Below are positions 44,101 to 52,700 of a DNA stretch of 64,000 bases, piece by piece. Numbering within the stretch: position 1 is the first letter of the stretch; every line of letters starts with the position of its first letter. The notes under the pieces are model-generated. The model saw nothing but the letters and a program-made list of their open reading frames with translations. It was not told the DNA's origin and searched no databases. The position numbers and the translations under genes are program-made. Origin of the DNA: UBA1429 sp964482225 (lineage in GTDB: Bacteria; Chloroflexota; Anaerolineae; UBA1429); contig CAYZWT010000005.1 of assembly GCA_964482225.1 (NCBI GenBank), forward strand, positions 1-64,000, given 5' to 3'.

Positions 44101-44220
44101 GACCTGGGCAGCATGAACCTGCCCATCGGCATCGCGGTGGATACCCAGGGGAGGTTGTTGGTTAGCGACTCGGAGAATCACCGTATTCTGGTGTTCGAGA
44201 TCCTGGTTCCGGTCGGCTAG
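41158..44220 (+). CDS. TIGR03663-family membrane protein fused to a C-terminal NHL beta-propeller
   Basis: 1020 residues. The N-terminal ~560 are a GT-C-like membrane domain. It shows the few invariant features I recall for TIGR03663 (database name Agl23, 'flippase activity-associated'): Asp62-Glu63 in SHDESIHAW and His86-Gly87-Pro88 in YHGPLLYH. A soluble region follows. From about residue 735 six NHL repeats (EPWGVAVSPDGVVYVADTWN and similar) predict a six-bladed propeller, probably outside the cell for binding protein or glycan. TIGR03663 genes tend to neighbour TIGR03662 genes, as here. ATG 41158 overlaps the previous gene; GTG 41182 is an alternative start. Confidence 0.85.
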   Translation: MGNAMEGAVLAVNDVGAHGSWLDRPLIPSLRLSRWAAIYAALIVLIVLTRLWGLSSRSYSHDESIHAWESWKLYTGQGYVHSPVYHGPLLYHVTAGVYALFGDSDFTGRLATALGGIAIALAPLLLRRWLGTKGLLAVTLLMAVSPVLMHRSRFIRHDHFAIVANLALFIAILYHLERPKAKYLYVAAAALMLGFAGKETSFITYAIFGVFVAGFMAWEWLRARDFTLAGLRRLPAFDLVIVIGTLILPFASPFPILLLGGDPIDYSSSGMLFSLGITLVMFGIGAGIGLWWNARRWVVCAAIYWGIFFPLFTTMFTNGTGVATGIVGQLGYWLSQHEFARGGQPWHYYIVLTGMYEFLPALLAVAGAVVYALWGDRTPAAPAQPGAGRVPFMPFVIAWAGLAFLLYSWAGEKMPWLMMHIVVPMHLLGGWALGRLLDADWRAIRERGGLWLLLLVPLLLYVLLRLARLRLSGGTTIADLSQSVTWLSAAVVGVFVAWAIGWLGARLGRRDAWRMISLALVSVLLALTVRTAWRLTFVNGDSAAELLVYAQGAPDAGIVAREMEDLSRRLTGGLHLKIAYDNEVSWPFVWYLRNYDNATYFGESPGGPLDAQVVLVGLKNEAAVKPFLGDDYIRREHRLIWWPYQDWYINMLQPSFWKDLGAPEAQRALWDVLFYRRWDRPLTQWPYVAKFALYVRRDVAQWMWQGGPEALGAVEPPAGESYLDKWAPQSALAAWGSMGAGQDQLRGPKGLAVDAEGNVYVADSQNHRIQVLNAQGVFVRQWGSQGSGPGQFQEPWGVAVSPDGVVYVADTWNHRIQIFSREGVYLSSWGSFGEAGQDLWQDGVFYGPRDLAFDRDANLYVADTGNKRVLKYDPEGRLVAVVGGVGQDPGQLQEPVGLAMGPDGVVYVADTWNRRIQAFDAGLGYLREWPVRAWDGVSVVNKPYLAVDAEGRVWATDPEGYRVLGFDAAGELLAAFGQYGADLGSMNLPIGIAVDTQGRLLVSDSENHRILVFEILVPVG
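43564..43911 (+). repeat. Near-identical DNA segments in two NHL blades
   Basis: About 45 nt starting at 43564 (GATGGCGTCGTCTATGTGGC...) recur at 43864, exactly 300 nt later, with few differences. Other blades of the same propeller have diverged. This suggests recent duplication or gene conversion of blades. Confidence 0.75.
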
Positions 44221-44222
44221 CG

Positions 44223-44903
44223 ATGGAGCATCAACCGCTCTTTGCCGGCATCAGGGCTATCCTCTTTGATCTGGATGGTACCCTGGTCGAGTCGTGCATA
44301 GATTTCGACGAGATGAAGCGCCGCGTGCTCGCCCTGGCCGCGCAATACGGTGTGGATGCGACCCCCTGGTCGGCCTGGCCGACGCTAGAGATTGTTGCGC
44401 ACACAGTTCGGGCGTTGGGCGGCAATGGAGCAGGCGACGCAGCCCGCTTTGCATCATGCGCCAATCAGGCTATCATAGCGGTAGAGATGGACGCTGCGGC
44501 GGATGCGGCGCCGGCGCCGGGCGTCCCCGAGATGCTACGCGCCTTGGATGCCCAGGGCTATGCTGTGGGCATTGTCACCCGCAACTGCCGGGCGGCGGTG
44601 GAACGCGCCCTGGCGCGTGTTCCGTTGATGTGCCGGGTACTGCTGACCCGCGATGACGTGGCGCACGTCAAGCCGGACCCCAGGCATCTGACGGACGCTC
44701 TGGAAGCCATGGCGATGTCCGGACAGAGAGCGTTGATGTGCGGCGATCATCCCATGGATATCGCAGCCGGGCGCGGCATTGGCGCGGTGACGGTGGGCGT
44801 CCTGCGCCCAGGGATGGCCCGCGCGGCGATGGCCGAGGCGAGGCCGGACCTGCTCTTGGAGCGGGTTACGGAGCTGCCCCAACATCTGGGGCCGCGCGCG
44901 TGA
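44223..44903 (+). CDS. HAD-superfamily phosphatase (phosphoglycolate phosphatase-like)
   Basis: 226 residues. Motif I is LFDLDGTLVES near residue 15, with both aspartates. A helical cap follows, then motif II GIVTRNC, the motif III Lys in AHVKPDPRHL, and motif IV MCGDHPMDIAAGRGIGA. This is the subfamily IA cap type that removes phosphate from small metabolites such as phosphoglycolate or sugar phosphates; the substrate is not predictable. It starts 2 nt after the preceding stop. Confidence 0.85.
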   Translation: MEHQPLFAGIRAILFDLDGTLVESCIDFDEMKRRVLALAAQYGVDATPWSAWPTLEIVAHTVRALGGNGAGDAARFASCANQAIIAVEMDAAADAAPAPGVPEMLRALDAQGYAVGIVTRNCRAAVERALARVPLMCRVLLTRDDVAHVKPDPRHLTDALEAMAMSGQRALMCGDHPMDIAAGRGIGAVTVGVLRPGMARAAMAEARPDLLLERVTELPQHLGPRA

Positions 44904-44948
44904 GTCGGGCGCAGTCTGCTGCGCCTGGCGGGCGCTGTGGGAGAGGGA

Positions 44949-45572
44949 ATGACAGAGACGGGAGGAGAGCAAGATTCCGTACCGGACCAACGTAGGGTAC
45001 AGATTCTTGCGCAAGATCGTGTGTTCGACGGGTTCCTTGCCATTGACCGTTACACGATCATCCACGAACAGCACAATGGCAGCCTGAGCGAGCCGATCAC
45101 GCGCCTCGTGCTAGAGCGGGGCGATGCGGCGGCGGTGCTCCCCTATGATCCGCAAACCGGACGGCTCGTCCTGGTGCGGCAGTTCCGGCTACCCGCTTTT
45201 GTGCGGGGTGACGCCGGCTGGCTGTGGGAACTGATCGCCGGGACATGTGAGACGGGCCGCGCCCCGGAAGAGGTGGCCCGCAGCGAGGCCCTGGAAGAGG
45301 CCGGCTACCGCCTCGGCGCCCTGCACCCCCTGATGACCATCTATCCCAGCCCGGGCGGCTCGTCTGAGCGCATCTGGCTCTACTGGGCCGATCTGCGCCA
45401 GTCGCAGCGCGTGGCCCCGGGCGGCGGCCTGCCCCAGAGCGGCGAGGATATCCAGGCTGCCATATTCTCCCTGGATGAGGCGCTTGCCATGGTGCGCGCG
45501 GGAGCCATCATGGATGCCAAGACCATCATCGCCTTGCAACATATCGCCCTGGCGGGAGAGACGCTCCGATGA
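44949..45572 (+). CDS. Nudix hydrolase, NudK/ADP-ribose pyrophosphatase-like
   Basis: Hydrolyses nucleoside-diphosphate sugars such as ADP-ribose or GDP-mannose. About 207 residues. The Nudix box is AGTCETGRAPEEVARSEALE followed by EAGY; the metal-binding glutamates are kept, but the usual Glu after the glycine and the Arg of the RE pair are replaced by Arg and Ser. The SPGG block and the end IFSLDEALAMVRAGAIMDAK resemble E. coli NudK. The start is uncertain (GTG 44937 or ATG 44949; both have poor ribosome sites). A GDP-sugar substrate would fit the nearby glycan genes. Confidence 0.83.
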   Translation: MTETGGEQDSVPDQRRVQILAQDRVFDGFLAIDRYTIIHEQHNGSLSEPITRLVLERGDAAAVLPYDPQTGRLVLVRQFRLPAFVRGDAGWLWELIAGTCETGRAPEEVARSEALEEAGYRLGALHPLMTIYPSPGGSSERIWLYWADLRQSQRVAPGGGLPQSGEDIQAAIFSLDEALAMVRAGAIMDAKTIIALQHIALAGETLR

Positions 45573-46927
45573 GCAACCCTATGGGGGACGATAGGGCCTG
45601 TTCAGAGGCTATCCAACGCTGGTTTGACGCCGAGCCCCTATGGGGACGCGCCCTGGCTGCGTTGCGCGCCAGCGGGAGCAGCGTCTATCTGGTGGGCGGC
45701 AGCGTGCGCGATGCCTTGAGAGGCCACCCCGGCGACGATATGGATGTAGCCGTCCAGGGCAGCGCCATCCAACTGGGCCGTTGGCTCGCCGACCGGCTGG
45801 GAGGCGCATTCTACCCCATGGACCGCGAGCACGATGTGGCGCGCATCGTGTTCCCGTGCGACGCCTACTACCACATCGATCTGGCCGGACTGCGGGGCCG
45901 GACGATCCTGCAAGACCTGGCGGCGCGGGATTTCACCATCAATGCGATGGGCGTATCCCTGAACGATGACCTCGGGATCTTGCTGGACCCCACCGGCGGG
46001 CGGGCGGATCTGGCCGCCCGCGTGCTGCGCATGGCCTATGCCGATGCTTTGCGCGATGATCCCGCGCGGCTGCTGCGCGCCCTGCGCCTGGGCGCCGCGC
46101 TGGGGCTGGAACTGGACCCCGAAACCTGCGCGCAGATCCAGGCCCAGGCGTCCCTGCTAGAGGCCGTCTCCCCGGAGCGCATACGCGACGAATTCCTGGC
46201 CATGCTGACCCTGCCCACGGCGGAGCCGATCCTCCAGGCGCTTGACCTGGGCCTGCTGCCCCAGATTGTGCCGGCCTTGAGCCACGAGCAGGCGCTGGCG
46301 GGCATCCGCTGGCTGGAGGCGCTGCATCGCGAGGGGCTGGACGGGGGCGTTGTTGCGCCCTACCAGGCCGGGGTGCGCGAGGCGTGGCGGCGTTCGCCGG
46401 TGGATGGGCGCCAGCGCGGCGCCCTCGTGGCCTTGGCAGCGCTGCTGGCGGACGTCACTACGGGGGCCCTGGCGGGCCTGGGCGCGCGGCTGCGCCTCAG
46501 TGGGCGCGAGTGGGGCCACGTGCGGGGTGTGTTGGCCTGCCTGCAAGCCGACATCTGGACCGAAGGCGCCCAAGGGCTGACACGGGTGGCCGCCCACCGC
46601 TACTACCGGCGCTATGGCGAGGCGGGCGTGGATGGCGCCGTGCTGGCGGCCTGCCGGCCAGGGGCGGTGCTCGGTGTGGGCCGCAGGGCCGCCTACCTGC
46701 TGTGGGCATGGTTCGAGGCCCACAGCGAGATCATCGAGCCACCGCGCCTCTTGCAGGGGCATGACTTGTTGCGCGAGTTCGGCCTGGAGCCGGGGCCGCG
46801 CATCGGCCAGATACTGGATGCCCTGGGCGAGGCCCAGGTTGAGGGCCGCGTCCGGACGGGCGCCCAGGCCCGCGTATATGTGCGAGAGATCCTGACCACA
46901 GAGAGATCGAAAGGAAGTCGCGTCTGA
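45569..46927 (+). CDS. cca: CCA-adding tRNA nucleotidyltransferase / poly(A) polymerase family
   Basis: 452 residues. The class II nucleotidyltransferase head has VYLVGGSVRDALRG and DDMDVAVQG with the two metal-binding aspartates, then RDFTINAMG and the RDDPARLLRALRLGAALGL block. The C-terminal half is helical and lacks an obvious HD domain. It probably maintains tRNA 3' CCA ends; poly(A) polymerase activity cannot be excluded by sequence alone. It overlaps the Nudix gene by ATGA and the next gene by one base. Confidence 0.88.
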   Translation: MSNPMGDDRACSEAIQRWFDAEPLWGRALAALRASGSSVYLVGGSVRDALRGHPGDDMDVAVQGSAIQLGRWLADRLGGAFYPMDREHDVARIVFPCDAYYHIDLAGLRGRTILQDLAARDFTINAMGVSLNDDLGILLDPTGGRADLAARVLRMAYADALRDDPARLLRALRLGAALGLELDPETCAQIQAQASLLEAVSPERIRDEFLAMLTLPTAEPILQALDLGLLPQIVPALSHEQALAGIRWLEALHREGLDGGVVAPYQAGVREAWRRSPVDGRQRGALVALAALLADVTTGALAGLGARLRLSGREWGHVRGVLACLQADIWTEGAQGLTRVAAHRYYRRYGEAGVDGAVLAACRPGAVLGVGRRAAYLLWAWFEAHSEIIEPPRLLQGHDLLREFGLEPGPRIGQILDALGEAQVEGRVRTGAQARVYVREILTTERSKGSRV

Positions 46928-48285
46928 TGTCCACCATAGTGAGCGAGACGCTCGTGATCGTGCTGCTCATCCTGGCGAACGGGCTCTTTTCCATGTCCGA
47001 GTTCGCCATCATCTCGGCGCGCAAAGAGCGCCTGCAGAGGAGCGCTGAGGCCGGCAACAAGGGAGCCAGGGGCGCCCTGCGCCTCGTGAACGACCTGGAT
47101 CGCTTTCTATCCACGGTTCAGGTGGGCATCACCCTGGTGGGCATCTTTGCCGGGGCGGTGGGCGGCGCTTCTGTCGCCCAGAGCCTGGCCGCGTGGATCG
47201 CTACGTTCCCGGCCCTCCAGCGCTTTGCCTGGAGCATCTCTCTGACGCTGGTGGTGCTGGCGATCACCTATCTCACCCTGATCCTGGGTGAGCTGGTGCC
47301 CAAGCGTATTGCCTTGAGCAACCCCGAACGCATTGCCATTCTGATGGCCCGCCCCATGCGGCTCCTTGCCCGGATCGCAAGCCCCATCGTGTGGGTGCTC
47401 TCCAAGTCCACCGATCTGGTGCTCAGGGGCATAGGGGTGAGCGATGAGTCTCGTCCTGCTATCACCGAAGACGAGATTCGGGCGATGCTGCAACAGGGCA
47501 CCGACGCGGGGGTGATCGAAGAGGTCGAGCAGGACATGGTCGAGAGTGTTTTTTTGCTGAACGACCGTCCCGCCAGCGCGCTGATGACGCCGCGCCATGA
47601 GGTCATCTGGCTCGACCTGGACGACCCGCCCGAGGAACTCAAGCGCCAGATCGTCGAATCGCCCTTTTCGCGCTTTCCGGTGGCCCGCGAGAGCCTGGAG
47701 CAAGTGCTGGGCGAGGTCAAAGCCAAGGACCTGCTGGTGCGGGCGTGGGAAGGCGATCACTTTGACCTGGAAAGGGTCATGCAGCCGCCGCTCTATGTGC
47801 CCGAGATCATGCCGGCCCTCAAGGTGCTGGAAGAGTTTCGCGTCTCGGGCACGCAACTGGCCATGGTCATTGACGAGTACGGCAGCGTGGCGGGCATTGT
47901 GACGCTGACTGACATCCTGGAGGCCATCGTGGGCGATATCCCCGCCTCTGACCAGCCAGAAGAGCCCCAGGCCGTCCAGCGCGAGGACGGCACCTGGCTG
48001 GCCGACGGCATGTTGACCACGGACGAGTTCCGCCGCGCCTTTGGCCTGGGCGAACTGCCCGGCGAAGACCAGGGGCTCTTTCAGACCCTGGCCGGGTTCG
48101 TCGTCATGCAACTGGGCCGCGTGCCGGCGGCCACCGACTGGTTCGAGTGGCGCGGCATGCGTTTCGAGGTGATGGATATGGACGGCCCGCGTGTGGACAA
48201 GGTGCTGATCACCTTTCTGTCCAACGAGCAGAATCCCTGGATCGAGGGCGAGCAGCCCAATGACGACTGGGGCAATGCCAAGTGA
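46927..48285 (+). CDS. HlyC/CorC family membrane protein (DUF21-CBS-CorC_HlyC)
   Basis: 452 residues. The N-terminal DUF21/CNNM domain (~1-190) has four hydrophobic segments and GLFSMSEFAIISARKERLQR. A pair of CBS domains (~200-335) includes DRPASALMTPRHEVIWLDLD and YGSVAGIVTLTDILEAIVGD. A CorC_HlyC domain (~350-440) follows. The family is linked to Mg2+/Co2+ efflux or regulation; older annotations say hemolysin. The start shares one base with the cca stop; GAAAGGAAG precedes it. Confidence 0.93.
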   Translation: MSTIVSETLVIVLLILANGLFSMSEFAIISARKERLQRSAEAGNKGARGALRLVNDLDRFLSTVQVGITLVGIFAGAVGGASVAQSLAAWIATFPALQRFAWSISLTLVVLAITYLTLILGELVPKRIALSNPERIAILMARPMRLLARIASPIVWVLSKSTDLVLRGIGVSDESRPAITEDEIRAMLQQGTDAGVIEEVEQDMVESVFLLNDRPASALMTPRHEVIWLDLDDPPEELKRQIVESPFSRFPVARESLEQVLGEVKAKDLLVRAWEGDHFDLERVMQPPLYVPEIMPALKVLEEFRVSGTQLAMVIDEYGSVAGIVTLTDILEAIVGDIPASDQPEEPQAVQREDGTWLADGMLTTDEFRRAFGLGELPGEDQGLFQTLAGFVVMQLGRVPAATDWFEWRGMRFEVMDMDGPRVDKVLITFLSNEQNPWIEGEQPNDDWGNAK

Positions 48286-49004
48286 ACGGGCCGCATGGCC
48301 GGCTGGAGGTCCAGATTGGGGCCGCCAAAATCGCCAAGTACGCCGTGGCCGAGAGCGGCGATACCCTCGAACTCATCGAGCGGCCCCACGGCGGCATCTC
48401 GGCGGTGCTGGCGGATGGGCAGCGCAGCGGGCGTTCGGCGCGCATCGTGAGCAATATCGTGGCGCGCAAGGCGATCTCGCTGCTGGGCGAGGGCGTGCGT
48501 GATGGGGCCGCCGCTCGCGCCGTGCACGACTATTTGCGCACCCATCGCTCCGGCCAGGTCTCTGCCGAGCTGCAGATGGTCTCGGTAGACCTGGCGACGC
48601 GCAGCCTGGTCGTTTCGCGCAACGCCCGCTGCCCGGCCTATGTCTGGCGTGAGGGCGCGCTCGAAACGCTGGCCGAGTCATGCGACCCCATTGGCATCTA
48701 TCCCAGCACCAAGCCCAGCATCGTCGAGCTGCCCCTGGAGCCGGATGTGTATGTGGTACTGGCCACCGATGGGCTGGCCCTGGCGCTGGGAGCGGGCGAG
48801 GGCCACGCGGCCTTGGCGCTACTGGTGGCCGCCCAGACGGAGATGCGCACCTCGGCTCAGGGGCTGGCCAGCGCCCTGCTGACGGCGGCGCTCCAGGCAT
48901 GCGACGCCCGGCCGCGCGACGACATCAGCGTCCTGGTGGTGGCGGCCCTGCCCGACCTCTTGTGCGATGGGGTGCGCACCCTCTCGGCGCGCTTTCCCGT
49001 CTGA
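48282..49004 (+). CDS. SpoIIE-type PP2C serine/threonine phosphatase
   Basis: 240 residues, a phosphatase domain alone, with no sensor domain. The metal aspartates of the PP2C/SpoIIE fold are in VLADGQRSGRSAR, VLATDGLALAL and DDISVLVV, so activity is likely. Such proteins dephosphorylate anti-sigma-factor antagonists. No partner kinase or antagonist gene lies nearby. GTG 48282 overlaps the preceding stop (GTGA). Confidence 0.84.
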   Translation: MNGPHGRLEVQIGAAKIAKYAVAESGDTLELIERPHGGISAVLADGQRSGRSARIVSNIVARKAISLLGEGVRDGAAARAVHDYLRTHRSGQVSAELQMVSVDLATRSLVVSRNARCPAYVWREGALETLAESCDPIGIYPSTKPSIVELPLEPDVYVVLATDGLALALGAGEGHAALALLVAAQTEMRTSAQGLASALLTAALQACDARPRDDISVLVVAALPDLLCDGVRTLSARFPV

Positions 49005-49011
49005 GCGCGCC

Positions 49012-49422
49012 ATGAACCCCGGCCCTGGCGCGGGCAAGCCCGAGATCCCTGCCGCTGTGCCCGGGCGCATCGCCGTGGTGGGGCCGTGCGCCTCGGGCAA
49101 GAGCGAGCTGGTGGCGCGCCTGCGCGCGCTGGGCTATGACGTGCGCCACTGCGCCCAGGAGCACTCGTATGTCCCCGATATGTGGCAACGCCTCTCTCGT
49201 CCCCAGGTCTTGGTCTATCTCGATGCCTCGCTCGGCGCCATTGGCCGGCGCCGCAAGATTGACTATGGTGAGGCGTACCTGGCGGAGCAGCGCGCGCGCC
49301 TGGCCCACGCCCGCGCCCACTGCCAGCTCTATGTGCACACCGACGACCTCGATCCCGAGGGAGTGCTGGCTGTGGCGGTTGCGGGGCTGCGTGGGTTGGG
49401 CGTTGGCTTGGCAGCAAGGTAA
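49012..49422 (+). CDS. Small P-loop NTPase / kinase-like protein
   Basis: 136 residues. Walker A is GPCASGKS at about residue 24. After it come a HCAQEHSYVPDMW segment and VLVYLDAS, a possible Walker B strand. The size and layout resemble a minimal nucleoside- or metabolite-kinase fold, but no known family is recognised. It may act on a small molecule. The start, ATG 49012, lies 7 nt after the previous gene. Confidence 0.68.
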   Translation: MNPGPGAGKPEIPAAVPGRIAVVGPCASGKSELVARLRALGYDVRHCAQEHSYVPDMWQRLSRPQVLVYLDASLGAIGRRRKIDYGEAYLAEQRARLAHARAHCQLYVHTDDLDPEGVLAVAVAGLRGLGVGLAAR

Positions 49423-49442
49423 AGCGCAGCATCACGGAAATC

Positions 49443-49494
49443 ACCGGCCATTACCGGCTCCCGGCCGGTTCGCGGGCGGGACGCCCGCGCTCCA
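49443..49494. repeat. Intergenic palindromic element, copy C, with a second stem
   Basis: Stem CGCGGGCG (49471-49478), loop GGA, CGCCCGCG (49482-49489), then CTCC; this is a variant of the copies at 24624 and 27817. Directly before it ACCGGCC (49443-49449) pairs with GGCCGGT (49463-49469). It lies in the 286-nt gap 49423-49708, whose other contents are a promoter and a possible 17-codon leader ORF. Confidence 0.6.
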
Positions 49495-49552
49495 TCTCTA
49501 CGCGGGCCGGCGCGCCGTTCCATGCCCAGGCGCTGCGACAGGTCGCGGCCAC

Positions 49553-49581
49553 TTGGCAGTAGTTTGGCCGTGTGCTAGAAT
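49553..49581 (+). promoter_or_regulatory. Promoter of the large glycoside hydrolase gene
   Basis: TTGGCA (49553-49558), 17-nt spacer, TAGAAT (49576-49581) with TGC before it (extended -10). The predicted transcript has a leader of about 120 nt. Confidence 0.65.
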
Positions 49582-49625
49582 CCCGCCCAGTCTATGTCCG
49601 GTTTACCCTGACCCGAAAGGAATCC

Positions 49626-49679
49626 ATGGAGAGGGCTGCGCTTGCGCCATGTGCACGGCGCCCGCTCCCGGCCTCATGA
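49626..49679 (+). CDS. Possible 17-residue leader peptide
   Basis: ATG at 49626 after AAAGGA (49616-49621), reading MERAALAPCARRPLPAS and then TGA. It ends 29 nt before the main gene's ATG. Nothing is recognised; it may be chance, but the ribosome site is better placed than that of the main gene. Confidence 0.25.
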   Translation: MERAALAPCARRPLPAS

Positions 49680-49708
49680 GAGCTGTTTGAAAGGAGCCCC
49701 AGAGTTAC

Positions 49709-52700
49709 ATGGCGTTTCTAGGCAAAGAAGGGTTGTCGTCCTTTATGCAGAGTCGCACAGGACAATACCTGGCGATCGGCGTAGCGGCGGCGCTCCTGGT
49801 CCTCTCCCTCTGGCTGCCCCCCGCTTCCATCGGGAACCGGCTCTTTCGCTGGGACGTGCCCCTCATCCGCGCCGACGAGGGCGGCAGCGTCATCCACCCC
49901 ATTGGCGCCCTAGTGACATTTGCCCCCGAGGCGATGGATGGCAACGCTCGCGTGCAGCTCGGCGCCCTGAATGCCGCCGGAGCCCCGGGCGTGCTGGCCA
50001 GCGATTCGCTGGCGGCCCTGGCCCCCGAGGGCGCCCTGGACAGCATCCAGCCCGAGAGCGGCGAAGCGGCGGCCCTGGCGGCCCTGCCCGCCGAGATCGC
50101 GGCCTATAGCCCCTTTTACCAGATCACGACCTACGGCAACGCGCCCGGCGCTGCCCAGGTGTCCGTCCCCGTGCCCTATGAGTTGACTGACCTTGGGCGC
50201 GCCGACTTGTACGTGTGGGATGGCGCTGCCTGGCGCTGGACGCCCTCGCAGCCCACAGCCGACGGCCTGGCCCTGGTAAGTGAGGTCGAGCCATTGCCGC
50301 AGATCGTGGCAGTGGCCGCAGCCAATGACGGCAACCCTGTCGCGGCGATGGTTGTGGATGCTGAACAGGCCAAAGAGCGGGCGCCGGAGAACGCAGCTCC
50401 CATGATCAGCGTGGCGGCCCTGTCTCTGGCGGATGGCGGCGGCCTCGCGGGCCAGGCGCCTCGCCGGGCCGATCTGGCGCTGCCCGCCGCCACCCAGGCG
50501 TTGTTGGCTGTCAGCAACGTCCAGGATGGCATCGTGCGGTCTGATCTGGTGGATAATCTGCTCATTGATGCAACAGCCCGCGCGCAGCATGTCGAGCAGC
50601 TCATGGCCCAGGTGGAGGGCGGCGACTATGCTGGCGTCGAGTTGGCCTATGAGGGCGTGGATCCGGCGCTGCACGACGATCTGACCGCCCTGGTGACCGA
50701 GATGGCAGCGGCGCTCCACGAGACGGGCCGCATTCTGGCCGTGCGCGTCGAGACGCCCCAGGTTGCGGGCAGCGGCTGGAACACCGGCGCATACGACTGG
50801 CGCGCCTTGGGCGCCGTAGCCGATTTGGTGCGCATTCCTGCCCTGGTTGATCCGGCCGCCTATGCCCCCGGCGGCGAGATGGACCGCCTGCTGGCCTGGG
50901 CCACCGGCGAGATCCAGCGCAGCAAGGTGCAACTCGCCTTTTCCACCTATGGCCACGACGTGGCCGGCGACGAGATCGAGCCGATCACCTATGAGAAAGC
51001 GCTGATGCTGCTATCCCAAGGCATCAGCGTCGAGACTCCCGCGACCGTGATCATGCCCGGCGAGACGTTGCGCCTGCGTCGCACCGCAGAGAGCAATCCA
51101 ACCCTGCAGATAGACGCCGATTCGCGGGTGAGTTGGTTCCAGTACACCGACGACGAGGGGCAGGAGCGCACCGTTTGGATGGAGACCGGGCGCAGCGCGG
51201 CCCGCAAGCTCCAGTATGTCACCCAGCATGCTCTGGGCGGCGTCTCGTTGGAGGATGCCCTCGAACCCGAGAACGATATGGCCATTGCGTCGCTGGTGCA
51301 GACCTTCCAAGAGGAACTGATCCCGGCTGAGCCCGTCTATGCCATGCTTTGGCGGATCCAGGCCGAGGATGGCACCGTGATCCGTGAGTTGGTGACCTCG
51401 CTAGAGGAGTCTGACTTTGCCTGGACCGCCCCGGAGCGCCCGGGCCAGTACGCTATCAGCGCCGCCATCTCGGATGACGGCGGCCAGACCGAGCGTGGCG
51501 TGGTGACCGAGATCGAGGTGGTGGTGCCCTCGCCCACGCCCACCAACACGCCGACACCCACGCCAATGGCGACGCCCACGCCCGAGCCCACGGCCACACC
51601 GACTCCGGCGCCACAAGAGGCGTCCGTCTTTATGGCCCAGTTTGTGGCCGACGTTACGGTGAAAGACAATACCCAGTTCGACAAGGGCGCAACCTTTACC
51701 AAAACCTGGCGTCTGCGAAACTCGGGCGCGGTGGCATGGCCCGAAGACACCCTGCTCGTTTTCCAGTCGGGCGAGCAGCTCTCTGAGACCAAAGAGGTGG
51801 CCGTAGGCGCCGTGGCGCCTGGCGCTGAGGTAGATATCAGCGTCGCCATGCAGGCTCCCAACAAAGACGCCGTGCTCCAAAGCCGTTGGGCACTCACGTC
51901 CAACAGCGGCACGTTTAGGGGTGGATCGGTGTATGTGCAGATCCGCTCCGGCGAGACGACCACGGTTGCAGCCCCTGCCGCGCCCGCAGCTCCCGCGCCG
52001 CGCACGTCCACCGGTTTTGGCTATGGCATCCAGGCCCACATCTATGGCGGCGACGCCCAGATCTATGGCCTGATCACCGGCATGGGGTTCAACTGGGTCA
52101 AGCAGCAGGTCGAGTGGAGCCGGATCGAGACGGCCAAGGGCCAATACAACTGGGGCGACATTGATCGCATCGTGAGCGGGGCGCGGGCTGCCGGGCTCAA
52201 CATCCTGCTCAGCGTGGTCAAGGCGCCCGCCTGGGCGCGCCCGGGCGGCGACTTTTCCGTTGAAGGCCCACCCAACAACCCGCAGGACTTTGCCGATTTC
52301 ATGGGGGCTATGGCGGCCCGCTACAAGGGGCGCGTGCAAGCCTATGAGGTCTGGAACGAGCAGAACCTGCACTATGAGTGGGGCAATGAGCCGATCAATG
52401 CGGCGCGCTACGTAGATATGCTGCGGCGCTGCTACTCGGCCATCAAGGCCGCCGACCCTGGCGCCATCGTCGTCAGCGGGGCGCCCACGCCCACGGGCAT
52501 GAATGATGGCAAGATCGCCATTGACGACCGGCTCTACTTGGAGCAGATGTACCAGGCCGGGTTGGCGCGCTACTGCGATGCCGTGGGCGTGCACCCCAGC
52601 GGCTACAACAACCCGCCCGACGCCGACTGGCGTACTTGGAGCGATCCTTCGGCCCCTTCGTTCAAGGGGCACCCCAGCTTTTTCTTCCGGGGGACCATGG

